Of a stretch of 46,493 nucleotides of DNA, positions 25,313 to 32,342 are shown piece after piece. The stretch comes from an uncultured Bacilli bacterium (lineage in GTDB: Bacteria > Bacillota_I > Bacilli_A > RF39 > UBA660). The stretch is taken from the NCBI GenBank assembly GCA_944332535.1, contig CALVKE010000079.1, positions 1-46,493 on the forward strand, in the 5' to 3' direction. The first letter of the stretch is position 1; each line of letters starts with the position of its first letter. Under the pieces are notes generated by a model. That model saw nothing but the letters and a program-made list of their open reading frames with translations. It made no database searches and had not been told where the DNA came from. The translations under genes were made by a program, and so were the position numbers.

Positions 25313-25712
25313 CACTTATGCAGGACTCCATTTTTTTTACATATTCTTCGTAAGTCATCTCAACATTTACATTTTCTACCTTTTCACGTTCTGCCCAGCC
25401 AAAATTATTTTTTAAATTAAAAATGGTTCCGGTCACATTTTTTCCGTACAAACACATTTCCAAATACGCTTCAATTTTAGCACGCGACTGTTTAATAATT
25501 GGGCCAAAAGTGTCTGGATAATTTTTTTCATATCTATAAAGTGTAGAGCGATCAATATCTAAAAATGAGGCGAGACCGCAAACTCCAACAGGAAGATGAT
25601 TTTTAGTACAGTAGTTAAAATATTCAGAGCATTTTTTTTCAAATTCTTCTATATTTGAATAACTCTTTGGCTTTCCTAGGTGTTGTTTTATCTTTGCTTT
25701 CATGTCTATCAC
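25299..25712 (-). CDS. terminase small subunit
   Basis: 137 residues (or 134 from the ATG at 25703; neither spacing to AAAGGA is ideal). A helix-turn-helix lies at about 45-70 (GVCGLASFLDIDRSTLYRYEK), followed by a helix and an acidic tail. This arrangement is typical of small terminase subunits that recognise pac or cos DNA, and the large subunit follows with a 14-base overlap. Confidence 0.78.
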   Translation of the reverse strand: MIDMKAKIKQHLGKPKSYSNIEEFEKKCSEYFNYCTKNHLPVGVCGLASFLDIDRSTLYRYEKNYPDTFGPIIKQSRAKIEAYLEMCLYGKNVTGTIFNLKNNFGWAEREKVENVNVEMTYEEYVKKMESCISDEEY

Positions 25713-25776
25713 TCATCCTTTCATAGTATATTTCACATTTTCGGGACCGTACACAACCTCTACAATCGTGTTTCAT
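25639..25776 (-). CDS. possible small Cys-containing protein overlapping terS
   Basis: 45 residues from ATG 25776 (MKHDCRGCVRSRKCEIYY), or 67 from a GTG at 25842. C-x2-C-x5-C suggests metal binding. AAAGGAG lies 19 bases before the ATG, which is far, so the start is unclear. Overlaps the terminase small subunit by about 70 bases in another frame. Confidence 0.4.
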   Translation of the reverse strand: MKHDCRGCVRSRKCEIYYERMSDRHESKDKTTPRKAKELFKYRRI

Positions 25777-25807
25777 GAAATAATCAAGGTTGCAGAACTC
25801 CTTTTTT

Positions 25808-26047
25808 TTAAATTTCACAGTCAAACGTAATCGCTGTAACACTCACGATTCTAATTTCGTTACGGCCAATATGTACACAATTCTTATCATACGCTTTTTT
25901 ATAATATTCTAATTTATTATTTAAACTACTATTTCTGTTGATAATAAACTCTGTTTCTTCTTGTCCTGGAATTGTTACTTCCACACAAATATCACATTTC
26001 TTTTCCTTTGCCTCTTTAAAAATGTCTTCCAACATCTCTATGCGCAT
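25808..26047 (-). CDS. small phage protein, first gene of the late operon
   Basis: 79 residues from the ATG at 26047, chosen because AAAGGGG lies nine bases upstream; longer readings would begin inside the leader terminator. A helix (MLEDIFKEAKEKKCD) is followed by a beta-rich part (ICVEVTIPGQEETEFIIN, VSVTAITFDCEI). Unrecognised. Common-looking small protein of Firmicutes phages upstream of terminase genes. Confidence 0.6.
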   Translation of the reverse strand: MRIEMLEDIFKEAKEKKCDICVEVTIPGQEETEFIINRNSSLNNKLEYYKKAYDKNCVHIGRNEIRIVSVTAITFDCEI

Positions 26048-26069
26048 ATTGCAACCCCTTTCTTTCAAA

Positions 26070-26101
26070 ATAAAAAACTGTCCTATTAATATGAACAGTT
26101 C
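26070..26101 (-). terminator. leader terminator of the late operon
   Basis: Minus strand: AACTGTTC (26100-26093) pairs with GGACAGTT (26083-26076), one G-T pair, followed by TTTTTT. It lies about 20-50 nt after the predicted late start and before the first late gene, as in phages whose late transcription needs antitermination. Confidence 0.72.
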
Positions 26102-26126
26102 TTTTATTTGAAAATTTTGCATTTTA

Positions 26127-26159
26127 ATAATAACATATATTTTCGGGACATTTAGGACA
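26127..26159 (-). promoter_or_regulatory. probable activator-dependent late promoter
   Basis: Extended -10 TGT-TATTAT (minus strand, 26135-26127). The sequence 17 bp upstream (CTAAAT) is not a -35. Instead a direct repeat TGTCC-N4-TGTCC (26159-26146) covers that position and could bind the regulator encoded immediately upstream. Confidence 0.5.
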
Positions 26160-26583
26160 AATTTTCACTTTTCTCCAAAAATCTATTATGCTCTTTCTTT
26201 ATACTTTCTTCTGAAGCATTTCCAATTCTTTGCGCAACTTGTCTCCATGTCAATTGTTCAATGTAACGATATTCAAAAATTCTTCTTAATCTGCTATTCG
26301 AAATGTTATCAATAAATTCTTCAACTCGAATTTGTTCTTTTAAAAGACGATCGTATCGTTCTTCCAGAATCGTTTTATAATATTCTAATTGTTTAATCGC
26401 TCTTTGATTTAATCCTTTAATTTTTAAATGATTTTGAACGATTGGAAAATGTTTAGTCGTTGATTCGACTGACTCTGAAACAATATCATGGGTTTTCGGT
26501 TCGAGCTTTTCAATTTTTTCTTCGAGCTCCTTGATTTCTTTTTGGATATCACAATATTGGACAAGACATTCTTTTAAATTCAA
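26152..26583 (-). CDS. ArpU/DUF1492-type late transcription regulator
   Basis: 143 residues. Residues 1-75 are coiled coil (IQKEIKELEEKIEKLEPK) leading to a helical linker. The C-terminal 50 residues are a sigma-70 region-4-like helix-turn-helix (RRIFEYRYIEQLTWRQVAQRIGNASEESIKKEHNRF-type), the signature of the DUF1492/ArpU family. These control late gene expression in Firmicutes phages. It is the last early gene, and the candidate late promoter overlaps its end, which fits direct control of the late operon. Confidence 0.8.
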   Translation of the reverse strand: MNLKECLVQYCDIQKEIKELEEKIEKLEPKTHDIVSESVESTTKHFPIVQNHLKIKGLNQRAIKQLEYYKTILEERYDRLLKEQIRVEEFIDNISNSRLRRIFEYRYIEQLTWRQVAQRIGNASEESIKKEHNRFLEKSENLS

Positions 26584-26615
26584 TAAATCACCTTCTTTTT
26601 ATTCTTTTTTAAAGA

Positions 26616-26819
26616 TTACTTGTTTGTGTTTGTTTCTTCGTCTTCTAATATTGCCATAATACGCTCTTTCAAAATATTGAAATACTCGGTCATGGCTTTC
26701 AATTGTTTATCAATCATTTGCGCTTGCTCTTCTGTTAATAGTCTGTTAAATTTTTGCAAACGAACGATTCTTTCGTTTAATTCTAACAATTCGTTGATCA
26801 TTCTTTGTTTATAGTTCAT
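26616..26819 (-). CDS. small helical phage protein
   Basis: 67 residues, almost entirely helical: MNYKQRMINELLELNERIVRLQKF, then EEQAQMIDKQLKAM. Similar short proteins occur in many Firmicutes phages without known function. Its start overlaps the stop of the upstream gene by 11 bases. Confidence 0.6.
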   Translation of the reverse strand: MNYKQRMINELLELNERIVRLQKFNRLLTEEQAQMIDKQLKAMTEYFNILKERIMAILEDEETNTNK

Positions 26820-27228
26820 TGTTTTTGGCTCCCTTCTTTATTTTATTTACTTCTCTCACTAATTCGTTGATTTTGTCTTTTAAAGCGCTTGTAATGTTTT
26901 CAACACCATCAAATCCCATTATTCCGCTGGTACACATATCTATTTCTTCTATCTCTTTTTCTTCTTTCGGTTCTATGAGTTCAAATTCTTTTTTTAATGT
27001 TTCATAATTAAGAAACCTATTTTGGAATTTACTTCCTAAAATTCCCTTTTCATTACATCTGTGAAATTGATTATCACCAAAATAAATGTAATAATCATAA
27101 TCTCTATCATCAAAATATTGTTTTTCGTACTCTGTTTTTAATATAGTTCTAGACTTCAATTTATTATCTCTTGCCATCTCTAGCAATGTAATTCCGTCTA
27201 CTTTCAATCTAATCACTCCTTTTTTCAC
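26809..27228 (-). CDS. phage protein of unknown function
   Basis: 139 residues. N-terminal part: LKVDGITLLEMARDNKLKSRT, YYIYFGDNQFHRC; a C-terminal helix LKDKINELVREVNKIKKG. RBS AAAAGGAGTG precedes the start, and the gene overlaps both neighbours by a few bases. No recognised family. Confidence 0.6.
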   Translation of the reverse strand: MKKGVIRLKVDGITLLEMARDNKLKSRTILKTEYEKQYFDDRDYDYYIYFGDNQFHRCNEKGILGSKFQNRFLNYETLKKEFELIEPKEEKEIEEIDMCTSGIMGFDGVENITSALKDKINELVREVNKIKKGAKNNEL

Positions 27229-27485
27229 TCATTCGGCATTTCATAAACAACAATTTTTTTGCTCTCGAAATATAATGCGTTGGCCGTTTGCTTAATAACT
27301 GTGCTATGTAACATGTTTTGTATTTCATCTAGTATTTTTAGCGCTCTTTCAAAAGTATTATAAACCCCTAATATGTGAGATGTTCTTTTTGCTCTGATAA
27401 CATACATATTGCATTGTTCTGCAATGTATATTTCGTAACTTCTAATCAATGTTGTTCTGTCCTGCGTTCTTATCCACAAATCCAT
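27225..27485 (-). CDS. phage protein of unknown function
   Basis: 86 residues, alpha/beta: MDLWIRTQDRTTLIRSYEIYIAE, then GVYNTFERALKILDEIQNML. This pattern (short strand, 'Y.T.ERA..ILDEIQ' helix) recurs in small Firmicutes phage proteins of unknown role. Four-base overlap with the next gene. Confidence 0.6.
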   Translation of the reverse strand: MDLWIRTQDRTTLIRSYEIYIAEQCNMYVIRAKRTSHILGVYNTFERALKILDEIQNMLHSTVIKQTANALYFESKKIVVYEMPNE

Positions 27486-27683
27486 CTATTTATCTCTCCC
27501 ATTTTTTATCATTCTTGGCCACAAAATTTTTTGACAGCCACAATTAGGACAATCAATCGCATTGTAAATTTTTTTACCTGTCATTACGCCACTTACTCCG
27601 TTATCTTCGACCACTTCTTTTACTTTTTCTTTTTCGATAAAAAATTTGTAATTGCAAACATTACATTTTACTTTTTTAATCAT
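27486..27683 (-). CDS. small zinc-ribbon protein
   Basis: 65 residues with C-x2-C near the start (KCNVCNYKFF) and C-x2-C-x-C later (CPNCGCQKI), a probable zinc ribbon. Its ATG overlaps the stop of the 58-residue gene upstream (TAATG), so the two are translationally coupled. Confidence 0.65.
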   Translation of the reverse strand: MIKKVKCNVCNYKFFIEKEKVKEVVEDNGVSGVMTGKKIYNAIDCPNCGCQKILWPRMIKNGRDK

Positions 27684-27859
27684 TATCTATTCTCCTCTAA
27701 TAAATCTTCTGTGGTTTTTTCTAGCATATCAATAAACTTTTCTATTTCTTTTTTAGTTTTAAATTTATTCCAATCAATATCTAAAATAGTAACACCTTTT
27801 ATTGTCATAATTTCTTTAGCCCACTTGAATTGTTGAGAATTATAATCCATTTTATTCAT
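27683..27859 (-). CDS. 58-residue phage protein
   Basis: Starts at ATG 27859 after a GGAGAATAGAT ribosome site and ends in TAATG shared with the next gene. Reads MNKMDYNSQQFKWAKEIM, a short strand (GVTILDIDW), then an acidic helix. Unrecognised; coding is supported by tight packing and coupling. Confidence 0.65.
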   Translation of the reverse strand: MNKMDYNSQQFKWAKEIMTIKGVTILDIDWNKFKTKKEIEKFIDMLEKTTEDLLEENR

Positions 27860-27864
27860 ATTAT

Positions 27865-28104
27865 CTATTCTCCTTTATTATCTAATATTTCTAATAAATC
27901 TTCTTGAGACGTATTATCCCATGTACAACAATCAGTTGTATTTATGTAATTAATAGCTTCTTTTAACTTATTTTTTAATAACTTGTTTTCTTGTTGTAAT
28001 TTATGTAAATCTCCTAAGGTATATTTAGATTCTACAAATACAAAATCATCGTCTAAGTCACTGAAAATATAAACATATAAATTACTTTTTTCTTCTTCAC
28101 TCAT
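27865..28104 (-). CDS. small coiled-coil phage protein
   Basis: 79 residues: an acidic beta-rich N-terminus (LYVYIFSDLDDDFVFVES) then a leucine-zipper helix LHKLQQENKLLKNKLKEAI and an acidic tail with CC. The LQQEN coiled-coil module recurs in four other genes of this operon. Its ATG overlaps the preceding stop region. Confidence 0.6.
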   Translation of the reverse strand: MSEEEKSNLYVYIFSDLDDDFVFVESKYTLGDLHKLQQENKLLKNKLKEAINYINTTDCCTWDNTSQEDLLEILDNKGE

Positions 28105-28415
28105 TACTTATCACTCCTTTCAATAGAATATACTCCACCTAAACTATTAAAAATTATTGTGTAATTTTTTCCTTCTTCTATTCTGCTAAATAATTGTGCA
28201 TCAACTTCTACTGTTATTGGTTCGTCACAAGATAAATAAAAATTATCAAACAAAATGTCATCTTTATATAATTTTTTAATATTAGTACAATTTGTTGCAC
28301 TCTTTTGATCTGGAGTATTTGCTTGTTCACTAAAAATAATCACAAAAAATAATGGTATAAGACATAAAAATATGAAACATACATAGTCAACTATTTCAAA
28401 TATCTTTTCTATCAT
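28104..28415 (-). CDS. small membrane-anchored phage protein
   Basis: 103 residues. One membrane segment at about 10-30 (VCFIFLCLIPLFFVIIF), then a soluble domain of about 70 residues rich in Asp and beta strands (FDNFYLSCDEPITVEVDAQ, NYTIIFNSLGGVYSIE). The soluble part would face outside if the N-terminus is inside. No known function. Confidence 0.55.
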   Translation of the reverse strand: MIEKIFEIVDYVCFIFLCLIPLFFVIIFSEQANTPDQKSATNCTNIKKLYKDDILFDNFYLSCDEPITVEVDAQLFSRIEEGKNYTIIFNSLGGVYSIERSDK

Positions 28416-28417
28416 AT

Positions 28418-28726
28418 TTACTCCTTTTCTATTTTAGATAATATTTCAAACATCTGTTTTCTCAATATTAAAAAATTAATATCTATACCTACTTCATGCC
28501 ACAAGTCATAATGTTCTATTTGCTCGCTTATTTTATTAATTTCTTTTTTTAAATAATTTATAAATTCTTTTTGCTGTTCTTTTAGTTGCTGGTTTTCTTT
28601 ATATAGTCCGTCAATTACTTTCTTTTGATTTTTATATTCAAACTTGTAATCAACATAATCATTTCCAAACCATTGTCCAAATTCTGACACTTTTATATCT
28701 TCATTTTCAAAACCTTTTATTATCAT
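28418..28726 (-). CDS. small coiled-coil phage protein
   Basis: 102 residues. N-terminus beta-like (GFENEDIKVSEFGQWFG), then long coiled coils (GLYKENQQLKEQQKEF, NKISEQIEHY). Member of the same coiled-coil set as its neighbours; role unknown. Confidence 0.55.
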   Translation of the reverse strand: MIIKGFENEDIKVSEFGQWFGNDYVDYKFEYKNQKKVIDGLYKENQQLKEQQKEFINYLKKEINKISEQIEHYDLWHEVGIDINFLILRKQMFEILSKIEKE

Positions 28727-28732
28727 TATTTA

Positions 28733-29206
28733 TCACCTTTTTTCTAATTCTTGCTCTATAAATCTATTCCAGCATTTAACGAAAATGGCTTCGTCAACAC
28801 TACAATTTTGACTACAATATTCTAGGTTTTCTTCTTTCATATTAAAACTGTCAATTTCGCAAGGCGGATACATTTCTGACAATATCTTTAAAGCGCAATC
28901 TAATTGCTTTTTTAATTCTTGGTTTTCTTCTAACAGCTCTGTATTTCTATGCGTCATATCAATAAATTCTCTATCTTCTTTTGATACTTCCGCATTATCT
29001 ACTACATGTTCTAACATATCTCTTTCAAATCTTAACTGATTGTAATATTCTCCGCTTCTTAAATAATCTAGTTGTTTTTTCAGTTTTTGATTTTCTTGTT
29101 GTAATTTTAATATTTCTAATTCATAATTTGCATATCTATTTTTATAATAATTAAAAGTATCTATTTGTTCATTTATTGTTTTTGAATAATCTAACTTCAT
29201 ATTCAT
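28733..29206 (-). CDS. coiled-coil protein with Cys-rich tail
   Basis: 157 residues. Two coiled-coil blocks (LEILKLQQENQKLKKQL and TELLEENQELKKQLDCAL), then a Cys-rich end (PPCEID, YCSQNCS, FVKCWNRF) that may bind metal. Duplicated coiled-coil blocks suggest internal duplication. Unknown function. Confidence 0.55.
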   Translation of the reverse strand: MNMKLDYSKTINEQIDTFNYYKNRYANYELEILKLQQENQKLKKQLDYLRSGEYYNQLRFERDMLEHVVDNAEVSKEDREFIDMTHRNTELLEENQELKKQLDCALKILSEMYPPCEIDSFNMKEENLEYCSQNCSVDEAIFVKCWNRFIEQELEKR

Positions 29207-29419
29207 TTACTCCACCTCTTTCATGGGTTCTATTTTTAAATACTCTATTTCATTCATATCTATTGTTTGTATCCAACAATGGTATTCCTCATCATAGTAA
29301 GCTGGTACTATATCTACACATGTTAAAATAATTCTATTATCTTTTATTGTTATCTTTTCTAAATTACGTCCTCCAATTTTATTACCATTTTTATATTTAT
29401 ATTCATAAAAATATCTCAC
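29207..29419 (-). CDS. small phage protein
   Basis: 70 residues, mainly beta: YFYEYKYKNGNKIGGRN, ITIKDNRIILTCVDIVP, then an acidic end. Possibly a small nucleic-acid or protein binder; unrecognised. Abuts the next gene. Confidence 0.5.
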   Translation of the reverse strand: MRYFYEYKYKNGNKIGGRNLEKITIKDNRIILTCVDIVPAYYDEEYHCWIQTIDMNEIEYLKIEPMKEVE

Positions 29420-29424
29420 CTTAT

Positions 29425-29715
29425 TTATTCCACCTCTTTTAATATTTTTTCAATCATTTCTAATGAGAGTAATAATTTACTGGGGCTATCGCCATATTCG
29501 ATTTTGTATTCTTCTATTATTCTATTGTTTATATCTGTTATTTCATTTATTGCTTCTTTATATTTTTGGTTTTGTTCTAGCATTTCTTTTATATCTAAAC
29601 AATGCTGTATACAAAATTTATCAAAATCACTAACGCAACTTGTATTATTATCAAGCCATTTGTCATATATTGTATCTTCTTTTATATATTGCTCTAATCT
29701 TTCTTTAGAAGTCAT
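29425..29715 (-). CDS. small helical phage protein
   Basis: 96 residues, helical: LEQYIKEDTIYDKWLDNN, HCLDIKEMLEQNQKYKEAINE and a C-terminal LLLSLEMIEKILKEVE. Related in style to the other coiled-coil genes of the operon. Unknown function. Confidence 0.5.
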   Translation of the reverse strand: MTSKERLEQYIKEDTIYDKWLDNNTSCVSDFDKFCIQHCLDIKEMLEQNQKYKEAINEITDINNRIIEEYKIEYGDSPSKLLLSLEMIEKILKEVE

Positions 29716-30174
29716 TTATTTCACCTCTTTTGCAATTGGCAAGCCGTTAGAATCAAGGTCGTTTATAATTAGTCTTTTACATAATACATTTTTAATTGGT
29801 ATAAGATAGCCGACACAAAGACAACTAATAACGACATCATCTTTAAAATAATCTCTTACTTTTTCATAAGACGCATGAACAAATTTTATTTTATCAGTTA
29901 TAAGTGGTTGCATAAATCCATATCTGTTGGGCAAACATGTTGCGTTATCTATCCCGATGTATTCAATTCCTTCATTTGCAAATAAATATCCATATTGATT
30001 TAAATTGCTGCCTATATCTACAACTCTTTTAGGTTTATCTTCGAGTACTTTTTCCAGTATCCTCTTGTACCATCCCTCGTTGTCGTAGGAATGCCATTTA
30101 CTATCTAAATAAATATCGTTGTTGGTGTCGTTTATTTTATCCAAATAATCAAACACGTCATCCAAATTTTTCAT
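29716..30174 (-). CDS. class I SAM methyltransferase-like protein
   Basis: 152 residues. A Rossmann-type motif I is visible at about 49-60 (RVVDIGSNLNQYGYLF), followed by YIGIDNA (motif II acidic residue) and a downstream strand VVISCLCVGYLIP. No catalytic motif for a specific substrate is recognisable, and the protein is short, so it may be inactive or bind SAM only. It sits next to a Dam-like methylase. Confidence 0.5.
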   Translation of the reverse strand: MKNLDDVFDYLDKINDTNNDIYLDSKWHSYDNEGWYKRILEKVLEDKPKRVVDIGSNLNQYGYLFANEGIEYIGIDNATCLPNRYGFMQPLITDKIKFVHASYEKVRDYFKDDVVISCLCVGYLIPIKNVLCKRLIINDLDSNGLPIAKEVK

Positions 30175-30179
30175 TCACT

Positions 30180-30605
30180 TCACCTCATAATTGCTATTAA
30201 ACTCGGAAATGGGGCGCTATTTTGGGAACCTCCAAATTTTAGTCTACCTTTTATAAATCTCAATTCTACATTGGGCTTATTATATAAAAACTCGTGAAAA
30301 TATTTTGTGTCAGTTCTGCTAGGAATTAGAAGGACAACAATTGTATTTTCTTTTTTTGACTCTTCGCTTGCTTTCTTTACCCATTCATAAATTTTTCTAC
30401 CATAAGGAGGATTGCAAAAAACTGTTTGACCCCCCCAGTTTTGCTTTAAACCATCATCTTTAATAGTGAAATATTTATCACACTTATGGTTAAGCTCGTT
30501 TGCACAGGGATCCAAAGTAAAATGAAACTCATCATTTAATGTGTCATAAAATTCTTGTGGTGTCTCCCACTCATCGCTTTGACTGCTAAACAATATTTTA
30601 TTCAT
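30180..30605 (-). CDS. phage N6-adenine DNA methyltransferase (Dam-like)
   Basis: 141 residues, the usual short length for the phage DNA N-6-adenine-methyltransferase family. WETPQEFY at 13-20, LDPCANELNH, the catalytic NPPY at 65-68 and a late GRLKFGGSQNSAPFPS motif are all present. The enzyme would methylate adenine in phage DNA, perhaps to escape restriction. RBS AAAGGAG upstream. Confidence 0.87.
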   Translation of the reverse strand: MNKILFSSQSDEWETPQEFYDTLNDEFHFTLDPCANELNHKCDKYFTIKDDGLKQNWGGQTVFCNPPYGRKIYEWVKKASEESKKENTIVVLLIPSRTDTKYFHEFLYNKPNVELRFIKGRLKFGGSQNSAPFPSLIAIMR

Positions 30606-30616
30606 TCATTTCTCCT

Positions 30617-30946
30617 TTATTTATAGTTTCTAATAATATTCTGCACTCTCTCTTCGAGCTCTTCTTTTTCCATGTCATCAGCCATCATGTAATCAATTAA
30701 AAATTTGATATCTGATTTTATTGACTTGTTATCATCGAGCAATTTTGTATTTGCTCTTATTAAAGCATCATAATTGAATTCTTCTTCTGATTTGTTAAAG
30801 TGTTTTAATAATCGAACTAACTTCAAGCAAAATCTTATTAAATCAACTCTCTTGATGCGAATGTACTCTTTTTGCTTGCCGTTTTTAATTTCGAAATCTG
30901 CTTTGGCAGCTATTCTTTTTAACTCTTTAATCGCATCATCTAACAT
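30617..30946 (-). CDS. phage protein of unknown function
   Basis: 109 residues, all helical (LDDAIKELKRIAAKADFEI, IKRVDLIRFCLKLVRLLKHF, EKEELEERVQNIIRNYK). RBS AAGGGGTG. No family recognised. Confidence 0.5.
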   Translation of the reverse strand: MLDDAIKELKRIAAKADFEIKNGKQKEYIRIKRVDLIRFCLKLVRLLKHFNKSEEEFNYDALIRANTKLLDDNKSIKSDIKFLIDYMMADDMEKEELEERVQNIIRNYK

Positions 30947-31037
30947 ACATCACACCCCTTTTTTTAAAATGGAAAAGAAAAAAAGGAAGTGAAAATGAAC
31001 GTAAAATTATGTAAATACAATTTTGATATAAAATTTA

Positions 31038-31109
31038 ATTGTAGCCAACAACTTCTCAAAAACTCGCTACAATAATAGAAAGGAGAATTTTTCGGAAAAA
31101 AGAGAAGTT
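31038..31109. other. pseudoknot-like inverted repeats between genes
   Basis: ATTGTAGC (31038-31045) pairs with GCTACAAT (31066-31073). Its loop holds AACTTCTC (31050-31057), which pairs with GAGAAGTT (31102-31109), followed by TTTT on the plus strand. The arrangement is an H-type pseudoknot or a pair of competing stems. The 178-base spacer also holds a 26-codon plus-strand frame (30995-31075) with a good RBS. Strand and role are unknown. Confidence 0.4.
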
Positions 31110-31124
31110 TTTTAATTAAAAATA

Positions 31125-31376
31125 CTACTTATTAAATTCATTTATAATTGCATTATTTAATTCTTCACGAAACGTATTTACGATAGGATGAACTAAATCA
31201 AAATACTGGTTATCTCCGCTTTTTATCGATGGCATTGCAACAAATAAACCTTTATTTCCTTCTAGAAGTCGAATGTTGTGAATTGCTAAAACATCATCAA
31301 GAATTACAGTTACGTAAGCTTTACATTTGTCATCTTTGTTCTCTGTTTTTCGAATCGCAATATTTGTTATCTTCAT
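31125..31376 (-). CDS. spoVG: phage-borne SpoVG homologue
   Basis: 83 residues, close to the host SpoVG length and aligned over its whole length: MKITNIAIRKTE, a middle LDDVLAIHNIRLLEGNKGLFVAMPS, and the end HPIVNTFREELNNAII. SpoVG is a small nucleic-acid-binding regulator that affects septation, sporulation timing and virulence genes in Firmicutes. RBS AAAGGAAAT upstream. Genes of this family are known in phages. Here the phage sits in a spore-coat gene, so an influence on host sporulation is worth considering. Confidence 0.85.
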   Translation of the reverse strand: MKITNIAIRKTENKDDKCKAYVTVILDDVLAIHNIRLLEGNKGLFVAMPSIKSGDNQYFDLVHPIVNTFREELNNAIINEFNK

Positions 31377-31381
31377 GTTAT

Positions 31382-31888
31382 TTATTTCCTTTCTTTTTTT
31401 AAATATTTTGGTAAACCATTATTCGCGTATTCAGAAGTCGTATGCTTTTGCATTTTACTAAACTCTTGTATTTTAAGTGCTTGAATTTCAATTCTCTTGT
31501 TTGCATCAGAAAGTTGATTTTTTAATTCTTGATTTTCTTTGACATGTCGATTGTTACTTGTTTTTAATCCGCCAAGTGAAGATCTTAGTTGGTCGTTTTT
31601 GTGTTTTAATTCAGTTTTTTCTTCAATCAATTCCAAATATATTTTATTTAAATTGTCACGTTCTTTTTGCAAATTGATACTACTTTCTTGCAATTTTTTG
31701 ATTTCTTTATTTTTTAAATTTTCTAACCCGTTGTAATCTTCTTTAAGTTTTTTAATTTCATTAGATTTTTCTCTAATCAAATAATCTCTATTATTAATTT
31801 CGCGATCAAGCGCTTTGTTACTTTTTTCCAATTCTTCAATATATTTGATTTTTTCTTCGTACGATGATTTTAATAAAATTTTTATCAT
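31382..31888 (-). CDS. long coiled-coil phage protein
   Basis: 168 residues. About 140 are continuous coiled coil (EEKIKYIEELEKSNKALDRE, IKKLQESSINLQKERDNL, KENQELKNQLSDANKRIE). Overlaps its upstream neighbour by four bases. Structural or scaffolding role possible; unrecognised. Confidence 0.55.
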   Translation of the reverse strand: MIKILLKSSYEEKIKYIEELEKSNKALDREINNRDYLIREKSNEIKKLKEDYNGLENLKNKEIKKLQESSINLQKERDNLNKIYLELIEEKTELKHKNDQLRSSLGGLKTSNNRHVKENQELKNQLSDANKRIEIQALKIQEFSKMQKHTTSEYANNGLPKYLKKERK

Positions 31889-32118
31889 AATAACTCAATC
31901 TCCTCATTATTCTTTAATTCTTTTAATTTGTTTAATAATTGTTTCTTTTCAATTTCCACTTCTGAAAGTTCGTTTAATAAAGCGTTTATAATTTCTATGA
32001 AAATTCCTCTACATTTAAATGATTTTAAAATATGTGCAATTTCTTCGATGCTTTCTGTTTTTTTTAATGCATCTATAATTGTCTCTTCATTTTTTTTAAC
32101 CGATACTATAATTTTCAT
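31885..32118 (-). CDS. small phage protein
   Basis: 77 residues: a strand (MKIIVSVKKNEETII), helices and a coiled C-terminus (EVEIEKKQLLNKLKELKNN). Its ATG overlaps the TGA of the 23-codon gene upstream, and its stop overlaps the next start, so all three are coupled. Confidence 0.5.
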   Translation of the reverse strand: MKIIVSVKKNEETIIDALKKTESIEEIAHILKSFKCRGIFIEIINALLNELSEVEIEKKQLLNKLKELKNNEEIELL

Positions 32119-32186
32119 TTTTCATTCTTTCCTTTCTTTTTTAGTGTTGCAAGAACTTCATCATTTTTTCGTACATTCATTCGCAT
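32115..32186 (-). CDS. 23-residue basic peptide, coupled to the next gene
   Basis: MRMNVRKNDEVLATLKKKGK followed by three residues, with AAAGG nine bases upstream and an ATGA overlap with the following gene. Too short for family recognition; could be a leader peptide or a spacer gene. Confidence 0.4.
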   Translation of the reverse strand: MRMNVRKNDEVLATLKKKGKNEK

Positions 32187-32342
32187 TTTTTTACCTTTAA
32201 ATAATTTACATAATCCCTTAAAGTGTAAATTTTTAATATCTTGTGGAAAACTTCTTTTAAGGTTGTCCTACCTGGCAAAAAATAACTTTTTTTAAAAATT
32301 ATCGAAAAAATAATTTACCATTCATTTCAATCTCGTTATTTA

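Noticed and set aside
30995-31075. 26-codon plus-strand frame with a good RBS
   Set aside because: Too short, antisense to the operon and overlapping a structured region; kept only as a note in that entry.
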